Shown here in pieces: positions 9,692 through 16,323 of a stretch of 17,725 nucleotides of DNA (position 1 is the first letter of the stretch; every line of letters begins with the position of its first letter). Source of the stretch: JBBQKP01 sp038326995. Its GTDB lineage: Bacteria; Planctomycetota; Phycisphaerae; Tepidisphaerales; Tepidisphaeraceae. The position numbers were made by a program, and so were the translations under genes. The stretch is from the NCBI GenBank assembly GCA_038326995.1, contig JBBQKP010000056.1, forward strand, positions 1 through 17,725. Direction: 5' to 3'. The notes below the pieces were generated by a model, which was not told where the DNA came from, did not search any database, and was given only the letters and a program-made list of their open reading frames with translations.

Positions 9692-10327
9692 TTAGGTGGG
9701 GCGAAGTTTGTTCAGGTCGCGGCCGAGCTGTTCTTGAAGAGCGAGTGTGCCCGATTGCTTGTAGAGATCGAAATTCAGCGGAGTGACAAGTCGTCGCATG
9801 ATCTCACGCCGTCCTGCTTCATTGAGTTCGGACCGCCGTTTCAGATCGTGTCGAATATCCTGCACGACCTGTGCGAAGCCCGCCCAGGCCGGGTCGAGCG
9901 ATTGGTCGATGGTATCGCACAGAAGTTTTGAAAGCCCGGGCGATCCGCTGGAATTGATGGCAATGCTGATCAACCCGCGTTTGATTGTTGGCGCGGTGAC
10001 AAAGTCGCTCGATGCGGAATTCTCTGCGTCGGCGATGTTGCACAGAGCGCCAATCGCATTCGCGTCGGCGGCAACCTGTCGGTTGATCTGCGGATTGTCG
10101 GTCGTGGCAAAAACCAAATTCGCCCCCGCCAGATGAGATGCGTCGTAAACCGTTGCGATGTGCTCAATTCCATGCGGCATGGTCGGGTGAACGTCTGGTG
10201 AAACAACGCGGACGTGCGCGACATTGTGCTCGATCAGTGACTTAACTTTTCGCGATCCGACCATGCCGCCGCCCACGACGACGCACCGCAGTCGGGAGAG
10301 GTCGAGAAAAATTGGAAACAGGGACAT
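9692..10327 (-). CDS. Precorrin-2 dehydrogenase (siroheme synthase N-terminal / Met8-like)
   Basis: The 211-residue product corresponds to the N-terminal CysG or Met8p/SirC module, which oxidises precorrin-2 with NAD+ to sirohydrochlorin and in some members also inserts Fe2+ to make siroheme. The NAD loop is VVGGGMVGSRKV (17-28). It is followed by FATTDNPQINRQVA (73-86) and CNIAD, whose D100 aligns with the catalytic Asp of CysG/Met8p. The FVTAPTIKRGLISIAINS stretch and SGSPGLSKLL (127-136) carry the conserved serine loop. The uroporphyrinogen methyltransferase half of CysG is absent, so methylation must come from a separate enzyme outside this window. The gene lies 40 nt after trpC and 33 nt before hemX. 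Flanking intergenic spacers share an 11-bp inverted motif. Whether it also chelates iron cannot be decided from sequence. Confidence 0.93.
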   Translation of the reverse strand: MSLFPIFLDLSRLRCVVVGGGMVGSRKVKSLIEHNVAHVRVVSPDVHPTMPHGIEHIATVYDASHLAGANLVFATTDNPQINRQVAADANAIGALCNIADAENSASSDFVTAPTIKRGLISIAINSSGSPGLSKLLCDTIDQSLDPAWAGFAQVVQDIRHDLKRRSELNEAGRREIMRRLVTPLNFDLYKQSGTLALQEQLGRDLNKLRPT

Positions 10328-10367
10328 TGCTCGGCACTTTTAGTAAGTGAAAATCTACGTCACAAAA

Positions 10368-11192
10368 TCATACGCCGAAGAGTTGCCACATGGTGTTGGC
10401 GACGTTGTCGGATCGCATGAGCGTCTCGCCGACCAGCACCGCGCGCACGCCGCCCGATGCGAGGCGCTGGACATGATCGCGTGTGCTGATGCCCGACTCG
10501 CTGACGAGTGTTGCGCGATCTTCGACCAGATCGAGCACGCGAAGTGTGTTGTTCACGTCGACTTTCATGGTGCGAAGGTCGCGATTGTTGATGCCGAGCA
10601 GGCTGTAGGATTTCATGGGAAACCCGATGACGCAGTCGCGAACGCGAATGAGATTATCGATGTCGTGCACTTCGATGAGCGTGGTCATGCGAAGTTCGGT
10701 CGCGAGGATTTGCAGGTCGATCATTTCGTTGGTCGCCAGGCACTCGGCGATCAGCAATATTGCATCCGCCCCGGCCGCCCGGCTTTCGTAGACTTGCCAC
10801 AGATCGATGATGAAATCCTTGCGAAGCACCGGCAGTGCGACGTGCTTTTTAATCGCGGCGATGTACGCGAGATCGCCCTGAAAATATTTTTCGTCGGTGA
10901 GGCAACTGATCGCGTCGGCACCCGCGTTCTGATACGCGGCGGCGATTGCGACGGGATCGAAATCGCCCTCGTAAATCAATCCCGCGCTGGGCGAAGCCCG
11001 CTTGATCTCGGCGATGACGTTTACCAGCTTCGGCGGATTTGATTCCTCGGGCGGCTTGGTGATCTGCTTGAAAAAGTTCAGCGGCGCGGGCTGGTCTGCC
11101 GCACGCGACTTCAGCTCGTCCGCCGAGCATCGGCTCTTTCGTTCTTCGACTTCGATTCGCTTGTCTGCGATGATTTTGTCGAGAGTCCCCAT
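10368..11192 (-). CDS. trpC: Indole-3-glycerol-phosphate synthase
   Basis: TrpC closes the indole ring of CdRP to form indole-3-glycerol phosphate in tryptophan synthesis. The 274-residue TIM barrel shows all catalytic landmarks: E62 and K64 in NVIAEIKRASPSAG, K125 in VLRKDFIID, E174 in LIEVHD, N203 in LGINNRDLRTM, and E232-S233 in LVSESGIS. The phosphate-binding GGVRAVLVGETLMR lies near the end. An N-terminal LDKIIADKRIEVEERK helix is as usual. A purine-rich AAAGGATCAGGA stretch precedes the ATG and can serve as ribosome binding site. No other trp gene is in the window, so the pathway is dispersed. Instead the gene heads a same-strand run with sirC, hemX and hemA. It is divergent from the CPBP protease gene, with a spacer of roughly 82-106 nt depending on that gene's start. 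Confidence 0.97.
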   Translation of the reverse strand: MGTLDKIIADKRIEVEERKSRCSADELKSRAADQPAPLNFFKQITKPPEESNPPKLVNVIAEIKRASPSAGLIYEGDFDPVAIAAAYQNAGADAISCLTDEKYFQGDLAYIAAIKKHVALPVLRKDFIIDLWQVYESRAAGADAILLIAECLATNEMIDLQILATELRMTTLIEVHDIDNLIRVRDCVIGFPMKSYSLLGINNRDLRTMKVDVNNTLRVLDLVEDRATLVSESGISTRDHVQRLASGGVRAVLVGETLMRSDNVANTMWQLFGV

Positions 11193-11298
11193 GTGGTTCC
11201 TGATCCTTTGTTAGCTTTCGGGATTTACCTGATGCGCCTGACGTTACTGACCGGTCTGCTGGCAAATCTCTGAATTGACATTAGAAGGGTGGATTCTC

Positions 11299-12261
11299 GT
11301 GTCAACCATTCTCACAGTTTCACTGGCATTGTCCGCCGCCGGGATTCAGCGTTTGCCAGCCGGACAGCAGCAAGTGACTTCCCCGGCGAGTTCCGAGGTT
11401 AGTTCCCAGGTGACTTCCCCGGCGAGTTCCGATGCGACTTCCCCGGCGAGCTCGCTGTACATCAGCGCGTCGATCCTGCTTTTGATGACGCTCGCCGCCA
11501 CTGCGATTTTCAGGGTTATGACGCGTCGCCAGCCGTGGACGTGGCGCGACGCGACCACCGCGTGCGGCGGGGCGCTGGAGGCCGTCTGGTTAATTGCCAC
11601 TGCGATCGTCGTTTTCATCGTGTCCCAACTCGTGCTCGTCCCGTTCATCCGCACTTCGGACGAGGGCGGCGTCGCGACCGTTTCGACCGCGGCGCAGGTC
11701 GGCTCGTATGCCGCGGCCATTGGTCTTGTCGCGCTGCTTCATCTTGCAGGGCGTGGTAAGTTATCGCTTCGCATCGGTGCGGCGCGGGCCGACGTGATTC
11801 CATCCATCCGCTGGGCGCTTCTGGCGGCGATGGTCGCAGTGCCGCTCACCATGACGGTTAACGCACTCGTGCAGGGAGTTGTGCTGCAATTCAATAACGC
11901 CCCGTCGGTCAATCCGCTGTTGGAAACGCTCCAGCAAACGACGTCGACGCGCGAAGCCCTGTGGGGTGCGGCCGTCGCGGTGCTGCTGGCCCCCTTGCTC
12001 GAAGAAATATTATTTCGCGGCCACCTGCAGACGGCGAGCGTCCGACTGCTCGGCCGCCCGGGTGCGATCCTGGGCGTGAGCCTGCTGTTCGCCCTCATTC
12101 ACCCGCAAACGCACCAGCCGGCGATATTCACGCTGAGCGTGCTTTTGGGCATCGCGTACGAACGGACCGGCCGACTCTGGGTGCCGATCTTCATGCACAT
12201 GTGCTTTAATGCGGTGCCGGTAATATTGACCGCGCTGGTGCGAACCGCCGGTTCGAGTTGA
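11299..12261 (+). CDS. CPBP-family intramembrane metalloprotease (CAAX prenyl protease 2-like)
   Basis: The C-terminal half carries the CPBP/Rce1 (Abi) signature: LLEEILFRGHLQ with the paired glutamates E235-E236 and R240, LLFALIHPQTH with H268, and FMHMCFNAV with H300, the expected metal-binding and catalytic residues. About eight hydrophobic segments are visible. Bacterial members cleave or process membrane proteins or peptides, sometimes in bacteriocin immunity; the substrate here is unknown. GTG at 11299 is chosen because AAGGGTGG lies about 8 nt upstream; an in-frame TTG at 11275 is the alternative. Residues about 26-53 are a Thr/Ser/Pro/Ala-rich run (VTSP, ASSE, VSSQ and similar) encoded by seven 12-bp repeat units, just before the second membrane segment. 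mnmE follows 44 nt downstream on the same strand. Confidence 0.85.
   Translation: MSTILTVSLALSAAGIQRLPAGQQQVTSPASSEVSSQVTSPASSDATSPASSLYISASILLLMTLAATAIFRVMTRRQPWTWRDATTACGGALEAVWLIATAIVVFIVSQLVLVPFIRTSDEGGVATVSTAAQVGSYAAAIGLVALLHLAGRGKLSLRIGAARADVIPSIRWALLAAMVAVPLTMTVNALVQGVVLQFNNAPSVNPLLETLQQTTSTREALWGAAVAVLLAPLLEEILFRGHLQTASVRLLGRPGAILGVSLLFALIHPQTHQPAIFTLSVLLGIAYERTGRLWVPIFMHMCFNAVPVILTALVRTAGSS
11374..11457. repeat. Seven tandem 12-bp units inside the CPBP protease gene
   Basis: The 84 bp divide into 12-bp units of two alternating kinds, gtgacttccccg-like and gcgagttccgag-like. The 23-mer starting gtgacttccccggcgagttc is perfectly repeated at 11374 and 11410, with a variant copy at 11434. 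The encoded tetrapeptides are VTSP, ASSE, VSSQ, VTSP, ASSD, ATSP and ASSL. The array is in frame and does not interrupt the conserved protease domain. Confidence 0.9.
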
Positions 12262-12291
12262 AGGTCTTTCCATTTGGACTCTAATTAGTTG

Positions 12292-12297
12292 TATCCT
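12292..12297 (+). promoter_or_regulatory. Possible -10 box of mnmE
   Basis: TATCCT ends 8 nt before the mnmE ATG at 12306, and no Shine-Dalgarno sequence is present between them. If functional it would give an mRNA starting within a few nucleotides of the AUG. A good -35 is not seen (TTGGAC at 12274 is too close). This is a weak match, listed because the geometry repeats that of asd and mnmA. Confidence 0.25.
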
Positions 12298-12305
12298 CTT
12301 CGCCA

Positions 12306-13625
12306 ATGCAGCTAGGCGACACCATTGCCGCGATCGCGACGACGACCGGGGGCATCCGCGCGATCGTCCGAACCAGCGGCCCTCATGCGATCGACGCACT
12401 CGAGCGTTTGTCGGGCACGCGCTCGAGCGGGAAAGTTCAGATCTCGATCGACGATCTGCCCGCGGTTGAAATTCGCGTCCATTTGTTTCACTCGCCGCGC
12501 AGCGCGACGGGCGAGGATGTGGTGGAATATCACATGCCCGGCAACACGTATCTCGTCGGCAAGTTCATGGAGAACTTGCTTTTGATCGGGCTTCGCCAGG
12601 CCGAGCCCGGCGAGTTCACCGCGCGGGCGCTGTTCACGGGCAAGCTGGATCTGACCGCCGCCGAGGGCGTCGCCGCAACGATCGCCGCGACGCAGCGACT
12701 GCAGCTCGACGCCGGCCGCCAGTTGCTCAAGGGCGAACTATCAGCGCGAATCGTACCGCAGATTGATGCTCTGGCGCAAGCACTCGCGCTCACTGAAGTC
12801 GGGATTGATTTCACCGAAGAAGACGTTGTATTTTTGTCACAGGAAGACGCGAAGAATCGCGTCAGTTTGATTCGCCGATCGCTTCATGAACTGATGGTGC
12901 AGTCGCCGCGATTCGAGCTGGTCGGGCGTGAGGCGTCGGTGGTGCTGGTGGGCAGGCCGAATGCGGGCAAGAGCACGCTGTTCAATGCGCTGGTCGGGCA
13001 CGAGCGTGCGGTGGTTTCGCCAATATCAGGAACGACGCGCGACGCGATCGAGGCCCTGGCGGAGTTACCGCGCGGGCGTGTGCGATTGATCGACGTGGCC
13101 GGGCTTGATGAGGGATTGCAGTCGGACAACACGCACGTCGATCGGCAGATGCGAGAGCGTGCGCAGGAGGCGGTATCGCGGGCGGACGTCGTGGTGCTGG
13201 TGGTGAGTGTAGAAGATGAAGGCGATGCGTTAGAGTTGGATCGAAAGGCGGATATTGTGGTGCGGAGCAAGCACGACCTTCGGCTTGGTTTGGATTCAGT
13301 TGAAAACGCGGGCGAATCAGAGTTGTTCGTATCCGCCCAAGACGAAGCGAGCATATTTCGACTGAAGACCGCCCTCGATGGAATTTGCTTTGGTGCGGCC
13401 GCGGGAAGATCGGCCAGCGCGGTCTCGCTCAATGCGCGTCACCGATCGGAGTTGACCGCGTGCATCGATGCGCTGGATCGATCGATCACGGCACTGGATC
13501 AGGGTGCGGAGTTTTTCGCTTTTGAACTACGCGAGGCCTTGGACTGTCTGGGCCGAATCGTGGGTACGGTGAGTGCGGACGACGTGCTGGGCCGGGTGTT
13601 TTCGAGCTTTTGTATTGGGAAATGA
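12306..13625 (+). CDS. mnmE: tRNA uridine-34 5-carboxymethylaminomethyl modification GTPase MnmE (divergent)
   Basis: MnmE works with MnmG to install the 5-carboxymethylaminomethyl group on wobble U34, using a methylene-THF unit and GTP hydrolysis. The 439-residue product has the N-terminal folate domain (DTIAAIATTTGGIRAIVRTS, then AEPGEFTARALFTGKLDLTA at 99-118), the helical domain, an inserted G domain, and the C-terminal FSSFCIGK with its conserved cysteine (C436). G1 is GRPNAGKS (216-223) and G2 includes TTRD (243-246). G3 reads DVAG (263-266) where DTAG is usual, and G4 reads SKHD (321-324) where NKxD is usual. The E(C/F)HxHGG stretch of the N-domain is replaced by EYHMPGN. The protein is complete but divergent and slightly short. 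The mnmG partner is not in the window. mnmA, which thiolates the same nucleotide, lies 2.7 kb downstream. Confidence 0.93.
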   Translation: MQLGDTIAAIATTTGGIRAIVRTSGPHAIDALERLSGTRSSGKVQISIDDLPAVEIRVHLFHSPRSATGEDVVEYHMPGNTYLVGKFMENLLLIGLRQAEPGEFTARALFTGKLDLTAAEGVAATIAATQRLQLDAGRQLLKGELSARIVPQIDALAQALALTEVGIDFTEEDVVFLSQEDAKNRVSLIRRSLHELMVQSPRFELVGREASVVLVGRPNAGKSTLFNALVGHERAVVSPISGTTRDAIEALAELPRGRVRLIDVAGLDEGLQSDNTHVDRQMRERAQEAVSRADVVVLVVSVEDEGDALELDRKADIVVRSKHDLRLGLDSVENAGESELFVSAQDEASIFRLKTALDGICFGAAAGRSASAVSLNARHRSELTACIDALDRSITALDQGAEFFAFELREALDCLGRIVGTVSADDVLGRVFSSFCIGK

Positions 13626-13680
13626 CGCAACGCTGTGGCGACACGGGTCGCAGTAATTTCTCGCGTCGAAGGTTTTAGAG

Positions 13681-13740
13681 GGCGGCAGTCTCTGCCGCCG
13701 AGGATACGAATGGTTCGGCAGAAGCGTCACAGGGTGACGC
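13681..13740. repeat. Two adjacent perfect hairpins between convergent mnmE and ABC exporter genes
   Basis: ggcggcag-tct-ctgccgcc (13681-13699) forms an 8-bp stem with a 3-nt loop. gcgtcac-agg-gtgacgc (13724-13740) forms a 7-bp stem with a 3-nt loop. They sit in the 137-nt spacer where the two genes converge, so they could end transcription from both sides. Neither is followed by a strong T-run. The compact GC-rich form also fits a dispersed intergenic repeat, which cannot be tested here. Confidence 0.6.
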
Positions 13741-13762
13741 CCTTCAGAGTCGTGCGCGGGAA

Positions 13763-15634
13763 CTACGCGGCGAGCTGGCGCTGATACAGAATCCGATACG
13801 TCTCACACGACAATAGCAGTGTCTCGTGCGTGCCGGTCGCGATGATTTTACCCTGATCCATCACGGCAATGAGGTCGGCGTTCATGATCGTGCTGAATCG
13901 GTGTGCGATCACGAAGGTCGTGCGGTCTTTCATCAACTGTGCGATCGCGTCCTGAATGGCGGCCTCGCTCTCGGCGTCGACCTGGCTCGTCGCTTCGTCC
14001 AGGATAAGAATTGGCGTCTTGCGAAGGATGGCCCGTGCGATGTTGAGACGTTGCCGCTGCCCGCCCGAGAGCTGTCCGCCAAGCCCTTCGACGATCGTGT
14101 CGTAGCCCAGAGGCTTTTGCAGAATAAAGTCGTGTGCGTTGGCTTGCCTGGCGGCGTGGATGACATCTTCGCGTGTGACGTCGCGCAGGCCGTAGGCGAT
14201 GTTGTCGGCAATCGTTCCAGGGAACACGATCGCATCCTGCGTGACCAGGCCGATGATCGCACGCAGGGAATCAAGCGGGACTGTTTTGATGTCGGCCTGA
14301 TCGATAAAAACGCGGCCGGCGTCGGGGTCGTAAAATCGCGGCAAGAGCGAGAGAAGCGTCGTCTTTCCACTGCCGTTTCTGCCGACGATTGCGACGGACT
14401 GTCCCTTGGCGATCTCGAGTGACACGCCGCAGAGCGCCTGATGATCGGCACCGGGATAAGTCAGTTCGACATTCTCGAAGCGAACGCTGTGCTGGAACGC
14501 GAGCGGGATCGCGGCGGTTTCGGCGGCCTCGGCGGGCATTTCCAAAACTTCGAAGATGCGCCCGGCCGCGGCGTTGGAGCGCTGCAGGACGACGTTCAAC
14601 TTGCTGATTCGCCTGAGGCTCTCGCCGATCACGACCAGCGCGATCATGATCGCCATGAACTTTTCGACCGAAAGCGTCCGGGTCTGCAGAACAAGATAAC
14701 TTGCGAAGACCAGAACGAACCCGACGGCGACAAGCCCGAGCATTTCCATCACGGGCGTGCTCCAGGCTTCGTAGCGTGCCATCTTGACCTGCTCGCCCTT
14801 GAGGGTGTCCATGATGGTGGAGTAGCGGCCCAGTTCGTGCTGCTGGGCGTTGGCGCTTTTGACGACGCGGATGCCGGCGAGCGTGGATTCGACCTGCCCG
14901 AGCATGATGCTGTTTTTTTCGAGCGAAGCACGCATGGCGCGGCGGACCTTCGTGCCGAACTTTCGTACGACATACACCATCGCCGGGGCGAAGACGACGA
15001 TGAAGATGGTGACGCGCCAGTCGATCAGCACGGCGACGCCCAGCGCAAATAAAGCGGTGATGGGCTCCTGGACGGCCTTACCGAGAACGGCCTTGAAGCC
15101 GTCCTGAAGATTCTGGGCGTCGGTGACGAGCCTTGCGGTGGCGTCGCCCGTGCCGAAGCGTGCGAAGTGGCCGATCGGCAAACGCAGGGTGTGCTGATAG
15201 AGCGACAGTCGCGCATCGTTGATCGCGAAGATTGCGGATTTGTCGCTGAGCAGTTCCTGGAAAAACCGCGTCACCGAGCCGAGCGTGGCGATGACCATGA
15301 ATATCAGAAACACCGCAGCCACCGCGGCGACGGGGTGCGTCGGCATGAGGTCGGCGATCCGGTCGAGCACCCGCAGGTAAAAGGGAATCTCCTTCAGGTC
15401 GACCAGCTGTGCATCGACGAGAGACCGAATCGATTGCCCACTGACAAGCATCCGGAGCAGCGGCACGACCGTGCCGAGACCCATGGCGGTGAAGGCGCCG
15501 GTCATGATCGCGCAGACGACTGAGACGGCGACGAGCTTTTTGTGCGGCCAGAGAAATCGACAGGCGCGAAAGAATTCGCGCCTGGAGCGCTTGTTCTTGC
15601 GGAATGGGGGTGCCGGGACTGGCGCGACTGACAT
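13763..15634 (-). CDS. ABC exporter, fused membrane and ATPase domains (MsbA/lipid-A or multidrug type)
   Basis: The 623-residue half-transporter has an N-terminal exporter-type membrane domain with six helices (about 34-345) and a C-terminal ATPase. The ATPase motifs are complete: Walker A GRNGSGKT (418-425), Q-loop Q466 in LVTQD, signature LSGGQ (522-526), Walker B ILILDE (542-547) and the switch histidine H578 in IAHRFST. Homodimers of this architecture flip lipids or export drugs; the sequence is closest in style to MsbA, but the substrate cannot be fixed. It stands alone, convergent with mnmE and divergent from the small membrane protein gene. No Shine-Dalgarno is visible. TGTGAGAAT (complement of 15643-15651) ends 8 nt before the ATG and may be the promoter of a nearly leaderless mRNA. 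Confidence 0.93.
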   Translation of the reverse strand: MSVAPVPAPPFRKNKRSRREFFRACRFLWPHKKLVAVSVVCAIMTGAFTAMGLGTVVPLLRMLVSGQSIRSLVDAQLVDLKEIPFYLRVLDRIADLMPTHPVAAVAAVFLIFMVIATLGSVTRFFQELLSDKSAIFAINDARLSLYQHTLRLPIGHFARFGTGDATARLVTDAQNLQDGFKAVLGKAVQEPITALFALGVAVLIDWRVTIFIVVFAPAMVYVVRKFGTKVRRAMRASLEKNSIMLGQVESTLAGIRVVKSANAQQHELGRYSTIMDTLKGEQVKMARYEAWSTPVMEMLGLVAVGFVLVFASYLVLQTRTLSVEKFMAIMIALVVIGESLRRISKLNVVLQRSNAAAGRIFEVLEMPAEAAETAAIPLAFQHSVRFENVELTYPGADHQALCGVSLEIAKGQSVAIVGRNGSGKTTLLSLLPRFYDPDAGRVFIDQADIKTVPLDSLRAIIGLVTQDAIVFPGTIADNIAYGLRDVTREDVIHAARQANAHDFILQKPLGYDTIVEGLGGQLSGGQRQRLNIARAILRKTPILILDEATSQVDAESEAAIQDAIAQLMKDRTTFVIAHRFSTIMNADLIAVMDQGKIIATGTHETLLLSCETYRILYQRQLAA

Positions 15635-15745
15635 GGCCGGGCATTCTCACAGGTGAGATCGGGCTTGTCGAGGTTCAGGCCGCGGTGCATGGTTGACAGG
15701 TGTCGATTGATGCAGATTGAATCACTCAAGATGTCAGTTGCCTAA

Positions 15746-15773
15746 TTGGCGGGCACGCGTCCGCCGGTATAAA
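15746..15773 (+). promoter_or_regulatory. Candidate sigma-70 promoter for the small membrane protein gene
   Basis: TTGGCG (15746-15751) and TATAAA (15768-15773) are separated by 16 nt. A transcript would start near 15780 and carry a leader of about 175 nt before the ATG at 15955. The -10 is a 5/6 match and the -35 a 4/6 match to the consensus. Confidence 0.35.
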
Positions 15774-15867
15774 AGACATATTGGACCAACATATCCCTTT
15801 GGTGCGTCAATTTGGCTCGAAAAGGGAACGATTTAGCGTGTGATATTAAGAATTTTGAATGCACGGG

Positions 15868-15884
15868 CAATGGGCATCCCGTTG
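15868..15884 (+). promoter_or_regulatory. Dyad (hairpin) overlapping the sigma-54-like -24 element
   Basis: caatggg (15868-15874) and cccgttg (15878-15884) form a 7-bp stem including one G-T pair with a 3-nt loop. The right arm runs into the TTGGCACG of the sigma-54-like site. It could be an operator or only a weak RNA hairpin. Confidence 0.3.
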
Positions 15885-15898
15885 GCACGTCAATCGCT
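15883..15898 (+). promoter_or_regulatory. Candidate sigma-54 (-24/-12) promoter
   Basis: TGGCACG-TCAA-TCGCT matches the TGGCACGnnnnTTGCW consensus at all but one specified position and has the required GG-N10-GC spacing (15884-15885 and 15896-15897). The predicted start is about 45 nt before the ATG at 15955, with AAGGAAG as ribosome binding site in between. No enhancer-binding protein gene is in the window, so this rests on sequence match alone. Confidence 0.4.
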
Positions 15899-15954
15899 GG
15901 ACAGAGAGAGTCAACGATAGATGCCTGTAATATAAGCAAGGAAGCGGTGCGATA

Positions 15955-16266
15955 ATGAGCAATCAATCAAAAAATATTAATAACTCGAGTTCAGAAGTCG
16001 GTTTAATGCGGTTCATTAATACGCGGAACTTGAAAAGGCTGATCGGAGTCTTGGACGCGGGCAGCAAGCTCAGCGTAGGAGGCCTTGGTCTCGCGCTCGC
16101 GGGCTTTGTGATTTACTGTGGCATTGTCTATGCCGACCCGTTCAATGGGCCTGGCCTGCTCATTCCCGCGATGACTGTGATCGCGGGAATGACGATCGCC
16201 ATCACCAGCATATGCATCGCGCCGCGGCTGGGTCTGCACGAGATCATCGGAATCGACCGGGTTTAG
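15955..16266 (+). CDS. Small two-helix membrane protein of unknown function
   Basis: The 103-residue product is not recognised. The first 35 or so residues are polar and Asn/Ser-rich (SNQSKNINNSSSE), followed by basic MRFINTRNLKRLIGVLDAG. Two hydrophobic segments follow: about 43-60 (LGLALAGFVIYCGIVYAD) and 68-90 (GLLIPAMTVIAGMTIAITSI and beyond). A loop with DPFNGPG lies between them. The C-terminus (LGLHEIIGIDRV) is short and polar. AAGGAAG at 15938-15944 is a credible Shine-Dalgarno 10 nt before the ATG. ATG at 16006 (MRFINT) is an alternative start. The first codons are AT-rich, unlike the rest of the gene. It has an unusually elaborate upstream region, including candidate sigma-70 and sigma-54 promoters, and is followed after 57 nt by mnmA. 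No function is proposed. Confidence 0.65.
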   Translation: MSNQSKNINNSSSEVGLMRFINTRNLKRLIGVLDAGSKLSVGGLGLALAGFVIYCGIVYADPFNGPGLLIPAMTVIAGMTIAITSICIAPRLGLHEIIGIDRV

Positions 16267-16305
16267 TGTTTCAGAGCGCCCGGCTAAGGCAAAACGCCCG
16301 GAAAC

Positions 16306-16314
16306 TGCTATAGT
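16306..16314 (+). promoter_or_regulatory. Extended -10 promoter of mnmA
   Basis: TGCTATAGT is a very good extended -10 (TG-n-TATAGT, 5/6 to TATAAT). It ends exactly 9 nt before the mnmA ATG at 16324, so transcription should begin 2-4 nt before the start codon. No -35 is recognisable, as is common for extended -10 promoters. Confidence 0.5.
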
Positions 16315-16323
16315 GGCGGGCTA

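Larger units (their letters stand above)
15635..15954. other. 320-nt divergent intergenic region
   Basis: No convincing gene lies here. It holds a TGTGAGAAT box next to the ABC exporter start, a 5-bp hairpin with an ACGCGT loop (15748-15765), a rightward TTGGCG-N16-TATAAA promoter candidate (15746-15773), a small dyad and a sigma-54-like site (see separate entries), and a TAATATAAG stretch with AAGGAAG ahead of the gene at 15955. The part after 15770 is noticeably more AT-rich than its surroundings. Confidence 0.6.

Noticed and set aside
10347..11042. + strand open frame of 231 codons opposite trpC
   Set aside because: Antisense to a complete trpC with all catalytic residues. The translation has no family features.
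15859..15930. 23-codon ATG frame with three tryptophans, considered as a leader peptide
   Set aside because: No Shine-Dalgarno, no terminator/antiterminator pair and no trp gene downstream. It overlaps the sigma-54-like site.
15742..15966. - strand open frame of 74 codons in the ABC exporter / small protein spacer
   Set aside because: No ribosome binding site, no domain, unusual composition, and it overlaps promoter-like signals and the start of the better supported gene at 15955.
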